A DNA stretch of 55,000 nt from Methylobacterium terrae (GTDB lineage: Bacteria > Pseudomonadota > Alphaproteobacteria > Rhizobiales > Beijerinckiaceae): the NCBI RefSeq assembly GCF_003173755.1, contig NZ_CP029553.1, positions 3,247,501 to 3,302,500 of the forward strand, written 5' to 3'. Below the pieces are notes generated by a model, which saw only the letters and a program-made list of their open reading frames with translations, was not told where the DNA came from and made no database searches. Numbering within the stretch: position 1 is the first letter of the stretch; each line of letters opens with the position of its first letter. The position numbers and the translations under genes were made by a program. Positions 51,693-55,000 of this stretch are shown piece by piece.

Positions 51693-52904
51693 TCAAGGTC
51701 CGGCGCGCAGGCGGTCCAGGAGCGACGCGTCGGCGTAGCCGTCCGGCACCAGCCCGGCGCTCGCCTGGTAGGCCCGGATCGCCGCCCGGGTCCGCGGGCC
51801 GATCCGCCCGTCGACCCCGCCGACGGGATGCCCCTTCGCCTCGAGGCTCGCCTGGATCTCCCGCCGCTCGTCGGTCGCGAGCGGCCGGTCGGCCCGCGGC
51901 CATGGCTGCACGAAGCCGGGCTCGCCGCGCAGCCGGTCGGAGAGGTGCGCCACCGCGAGCGCGTAGGAGAAGGCGGCGTTGTAGCCGAGCAGCGCCCCGA
52001 AGTTCGGCCGCAGCAGGAAGGCCGGCCCCCTCGCCCCGGCCGGCAGCACCAGGCGCGCCGTGTCGGTCTCCGCCCCGATCTCCCGGCCCGCCGGCTTGAG
52101 GCCCAGCGCCCGCCACTCGGCGAGCGGCCGCATCGTCGTCTCGTCGGCGAGGCGGTAATCGAAGCCCTCCGGCAGCACCACCTCGCCGCCCCAGACCTCG
52201 CCCGGGCGCCAGCCCAAGGTCCGCAGGTACTGGGCTGTCGAGGCAAGGGCGTCGGGGGCTGATGTCCAGATGTCGGCCCGGCCGTCGCCGTCGAAGTCGA
52301 GGGCGTGGCGCAGGGTGGTCGTCGGCATGAACTGGGTGTGGCCCATCGCGCCGGCCCAGGATCCCGTCAGGCGCTCCGGCGTGGTACGGCCGAGATCGAG
52401 GAGGCGGAGCGCCGCCACCAGCTCCTCGGTCCAGGTCGCGACTCGGGGCCCCCCGGCGCAGGCCAGCGTGGCGAGCGAGCGTACCACCGGCCGCACCTTG
52501 CGGGGATCGTCGAGCACGCTGCCGTAGCCCGATTCGATGCCCCAGATCGCCACCAGCACGTGCCGGTCGACGCCGTAGGCCGCCTCGATCGCCGGCAGGC
52601 TCGCCTCGGATGCGAGCTTCGCCCGGCCGTCGGTCACCGCCTCCTCGCTCACCGCGGAATCGAGATAGGCCCAGACCGGCTTCTCGAATTCCGCCTGCCT
52701 GTTCGTCGCCGCCGCGACGTCCGGATCGGCGGTGAGGCCCGAGAGCTGCGCCTCCGCCAGGGCCGGCGTCACTCCCCCGTCCCGCGCCCGGGCGACGAGG
52801 CCGGGCAGGCAGGCGGCGAGGGAGGGCGCCTCCTCCGGCGGCGGCGTCTGCGCCAGGGCGGCCGGCGCCGCGAAGAGCCACAGGAGCGCGATCGGCACCC
52901 GCAT
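51693..52904 (-). CDS. lytic murein transglycosylase (MltB-like)
   Basis: 403 residues from ATG at 52904 with a GAGGAGG ribosome site. The signal peptide (MRVPIALLWLFAAPAALA) ends before QTPPPEE. The SLT_2 catalytic domain has the general acid E124 in IWGIESGYG and the AGAMGHTQFMPTT and DGDGRADIW segments. A C-terminal peptidoglycan-binding domain ends it (GHPVGGVDGRIGPRTRAAIRAYQ). It cleaves the peptidoglycan glycan strand with anhydro-muramic ends in the periplasm. It follows xoxF by 53 bases on the same strand. Confidence 0.93.
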   Translation of the reverse strand: MRVPIALLWLFAAPAALAQTPPPEEAPSLAACLPGLVARARDGGVTPALAEAQLSGLTADPDVAAATNRQAEFEKPVWAYLDSAVSEEAVTDGRAKLASEASLPAIEAAYGVDRHVLVAIWGIESGYGSVLDDPRKVRPVVRSLATLACAGGPRVATWTEELVAALRLLDLGRTTPERLTGSWAGAMGHTQFMPTTTLRHALDFDGDGRADIWTSAPDALASTAQYLRTLGWRPGEVWGGEVVLPEGFDYRLADETTMRPLAEWRALGLKPAGREIGAETDTARLVLPAGARGPAFLLRPNFGALLGYNAAFSYALAVAHLSDRLRGEPGFVQPWPRADRPLATDERREIQASLEAKGHPVGGVDGRIGPRTRAAIRAYQASAGLVPDGYADASLLDRLRAGP

Positions 52905-52957
52905 CGAAGAGCCTCCTCGTTGGTGGTCGGGCCGGGTGTCGCCCCCGGCCCGGATCG

Positions 52958-54727
52958 TCAGCGTTCGGGCAGGGCGAACACCGTGAGCTGGCCGCCCGCC
53001 GCCGTGTACTGCGACAGGGCCGCGTAGCCCCCGACCGCGCCCGAGCCCTCGGCCGGGTCGGTCAGCCCGGCGGCGAGCCCGATCCCGGCCCAGCCGCCGA
53101 TGCCCGACAGGACCGCCACGTATTGCCGCCCGCCATGCAGATAGGTGGTGACGTTGCCGACGATCCCCGACGGCGTCTTGAAGCGGTAGAGTTCCTTGCC
53201 CGTCGCGGCATCGACCGCCTTGAGATACCCTTCGAGCGTGCCGTAGAACACCACCCCGCCGGCGGTGGCGAGCGCGCCGGACCAGACCGAGAACGGCTCC
53301 GGGATCGACCATCGGATCCGCCCCGCGAGGTTGTCCCAGGCGATGAAGGCGCCGGTGCGGTCGGTGCCGGCCGGCGGATGCAGCGTCAGCGTCGCGCCGA
53401 CATAGGGCTGGCCCGGCGTGTAGGTGACGCGGAACGGCTCGATATCCATGCACATGTGGTTGGTGGGCACGTAGAACAGGCCGGTCGCCGGCGAGTAGGC
53501 GGCGGGCTGCTGGTTCTTGGCGCCGAGCGCCCCGGGGCAGATGCCCGTCACGGTCTCGTCCTCGCCGGTGACGCCCGGCGCGTAGCGCTCGTCCACCACC
53601 GGGCGGCCGTAGGTCGGGGAGGCGCGGTCGAGGTCGATGCGCTTGGCCCAGTTCACGCTCGGATCGAACTTGTCCGCCACCAGCACTTCGCCGGTGGCGC
53701 GGTCGAGGGTGTAGCCGAAGCCGTTGCGGTCGAAATGGGTCAGCAGCCGGCGCCGGCGCCCTTCGACGTCCTGATCGGTCAGGATCATCTCGTTGACGCC
53801 GTCATAGTCCCACTGGTCGTGCGGCGTCATCTGGTAGACCCAGCGCGCCACGCCGGTATCGGCGTCGCGGGCGACGATCGCCATCGCCCAGCGGTTGTCA
53901 CCCGGGCGCTGGGCCGGGTTCCATGTCGAGGGATTGCCGGTGCCGTAATAGACGAGGTTCAAGTCCGGATCGTACGAGAACCAGCCCCAGGCGCAGGCCC
54001 CGCCCGTCTTCCACTGCTCGCCCTCCCAGCTCTCGAGCGAGGAATTCTCGCCGATCGGGCGCCCGAGCTCCGTCGTCCTCTCGGGATCGACCAGCATCTC
54101 GGCATCCGGTCCGGTGGCGTAGGCGCGCCACACCCGCCGTCCCGTCGCCTGGTCGTAGGCGGTGACGTGGCAGCGCGCGCCGTACTCGCCGCCCGACAGG
54201 CCGACGATCACCTTGTCCCGCACCGGCAGCACCGCCGCGGTGTTGGTCTCTCCCTTGCCCGGGTCGCCGTTTTGCACCGTCCACAGCACCCGGCCGGTCT
54301 CGGCCTCGAGCGCCACGACGGTGGTGTCGGCGAGCTGCAGGAAGATCCGGCCGTCCTGGTAGGCAGGACCGCGATGGACCGTGTCGCAGCACATCACCGC
54401 GACCACGCCCGCCTCCTGCCGCGGCGCGTAGCGCCACAGGATCTTGCCGTCCCGATCGAGGTCGAGCGCCGTGACGGTGTTGGGAAACGGCGTGTGCACG
54501 ACCATGATGTGGCCGACGACGAGCGGCGCGCCCTCGTGCCCGCGCAGCACCCCGGTCGAGTAGGTCCAGGCCACCTTGAGCCCGCCGACATTCCCAGGCG
54601 TGATCCGGTCGAGCGCCGAGAAGCGCGTGTTGGCGTAATCGACGGTCGGCAGCACCACCGCCGGCCGGTCCTCGGCGAGGGCCGGGCCGAGCCCGAGCAC
54701 CAGAGCCGCCAGCGCCACCTGTCTCAT
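52958..54727 (-). CDS. xoxF: lanthanide-dependent PQQ methanol dehydrogenase
   Basis: 589 residues from ATG at 54727 with a GGAGGGG ribosome region. The signal peptide ([15 protein letters not shown]) exports it to the periplasm. The eight-bladed PQQ propeller has the vicinal cysteines C113-C114 in [10 protein letters not shown], metal ligands E181 (GGEYG) and N265 (TGNPS), the catalytic D307 and the extra D309 in WDYDGVNEM that marks lanthanide enzymes. It oxidises methanol (and formaldehyde) and passes electrons to a cytochrome c. The mature N-terminus is several residues shorter than in the M. extorquens XoxF1. No xoxG or xoxJ follows; a transglycosylase does. Confidence 0.95.
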   Translation of the reverse strand: MRQVALAALVLGLGPALAEDRPAVVLPTVDYANTRFSALDRITPGNVGGLKVAWTYSTGVLRGHEGAPLVVGHIMVVHTPFPNTVTALDLDRDGKILWRYAPRQEAGVVAVMCCDTVHRGPAYQDGRIFLQLADTTVVALEAETGRVLWTVQNGDPGKGETNTAAVLPVRDKVIVGLSGGEYGARCHVTAYDQATGRRVWRAYATGPDAEMLVDPERTTELGRPIGENSSLESWEGEQWKTGGACAWGWFSYDPDLNLVYYGTGNPSTWNPAQRPGDNRWAMAIVARDADTGVARWVYQMTPHDQWDYDGVNEMILTDQDVEGRRRRLLTHFDRNGFGYTLDRATGEVLVADKFDPSVNWAKRIDLDRASPTYGRPVVDERYAPGVTGEDETVTGICPGALGAKNQQPAAYSPATGLFYVPTNHMCMDIEPFRVTYTPGQPYVGATLTLHPPAGTDRTGAFIAWDNLAGRIRWSIPEPFSVWSGALATAGGVVFYGTLEGYLKAVDAATGKELYRFKTPSGIVGNVTTYLHGGRQYVAVLSGIGGWAGIGLAAGLTDPAEGSGAVGGYAALSQYTAAGGQLTVFALPER

Positions 54728-55000
54728 TTACATCCCCTCCCCGGCCGCTCCGGCTCTCGCGCGGCCCGTCATAGGCGGACCGGGCCCGCCGGGCCATGCC
54801 TCCGGGATGGGCCCTCTTCGACCGACCGGACGAAGACCTGATTCCTGTTCCGTGACCGCCATCTCGGGCCAACCGGCGACGGGTCCGACCCGTTTCCGGC
54901 CATCGACCGCGAGCATCACCGCGGGTCCCGACCGGGCTCGCGGGCGGCTTTCGGTTCGGTCGCGGACCGGTCGGATCGGGGCGTGTTGACAGGCGAGCCG
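54728..55000. other. region upstream of xoxF
   Basis: The 273 bases before xoxF hold its promoter and ribosome site. The window ends in a rightward TTGACA that could be a -35 box of a further gene. No gene is seen. Confidence 0.35.

Noticed and set aside
52905..53453. N-terminal extension of the transglycosylase by 183 codons
   Set aside because: It would overlap xoxF in another frame. ATG 52904 has a GAGGAGG site and opens a signal peptide.

Overview
The window is GC-rich DNA from what looks like a Methylobacterium-type alphaproteobacterium (order Hyphomicrobiales/Rhizobiales). The main pointers are a lanthanide-type XoxF methanol dehydrogenase, a repABC-family replication module, a catalase-like/MAPEG pair and dense coding with frequent 4-base ATGA/GTGA overlaps. 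The species assignment is inference. High GC gives long shadow frames opposite nearly every gene; these are left out. No tRNA, rRNA, CRISPR array, transposase or integrase was seen.

Layout. (1) 1-4.2 kb: the 5' end of a divergent gene, a type II haloacid-dehalogenase-like hydrolase, a succinate-semialdehyde dehydrogenase, a double GNAT protein and an Lrp/AsnC regulator. (2) 4.5-7.9 kb: a possible antitoxin-like micro-ORF, a cupin and a four-PAS hybrid histidine kinase. (3) 8.2-13.0 kb: two CgeB-like glycosyltransferases, the second fused to a GT4 domain and a long unassigned C-terminus. (4) 13.0-16.5 kb: a TonB-dependent siderophore receptor with an iron-box-like palindrome, and a SAM methyltransferase. 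(5) 16.7-21.4 kb: an aldarate (galactarate/glucarate) operon of LysR, kdgD, garD and a Tat-exported SMP-30 lactonase. (6) 21.4-25.2 kb: a type I secretion ABC transporter and its HlyD adaptor, without an outer-membrane partner.

(7) 25.7-41.4 kb: a hydantoin locus. A co-directional run of epimerase, SDR, FAD oxidoreductase, oligopeptide-type ABC importer and N-carbamoyl-D-amino-acid hydrolase is followed by an opposing hydantoin racemase. A secreted-type M64 metallopeptidase with six FG-GAP-like repeats interrupts the locus, which then resumes with D-hydantoinase and a second SDR. Together the importer, racemase, hydantoinase and carbamoylase would take up 5-substituted hydantoins and convert them to D-amino acids. 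Two intergenic regions here hold clusters of palindromes.

(8) 41.5-44.7 kb: a DUF4118/HWE-type kinase probably starting at CTG, a MAPEG protein, a catalase-like haem protein and a small membrane protein. (9) 44.8-48.3 kb: a MarR regulator divergent from an MBL hydrolase, an aromatic-ring FAD monooxygenase and a DUF2783-like protein, with twin GTTGC-N4-GCAAC operators between. (10) 48.6-51.4 kb: repA and repC with no repB, but with a candidate antisense RNA and its terminator in the 256-bp repA-repC gap and an AT-rich candidate origin inside repC. This suggests the window lies on a plasmid, a chromid or an integrated plasmid. (11) 51.7-54.7 kb: a lytic transglycosylase and xoxF.

The most unusual items are the repB-less repA-repC module with its antisense RNA, the CgeB-GT4 fusion, the M64/FG-GAP protein that may use the type I system, the MBL protein lacking its second zinc site, and the orphan xoxF.
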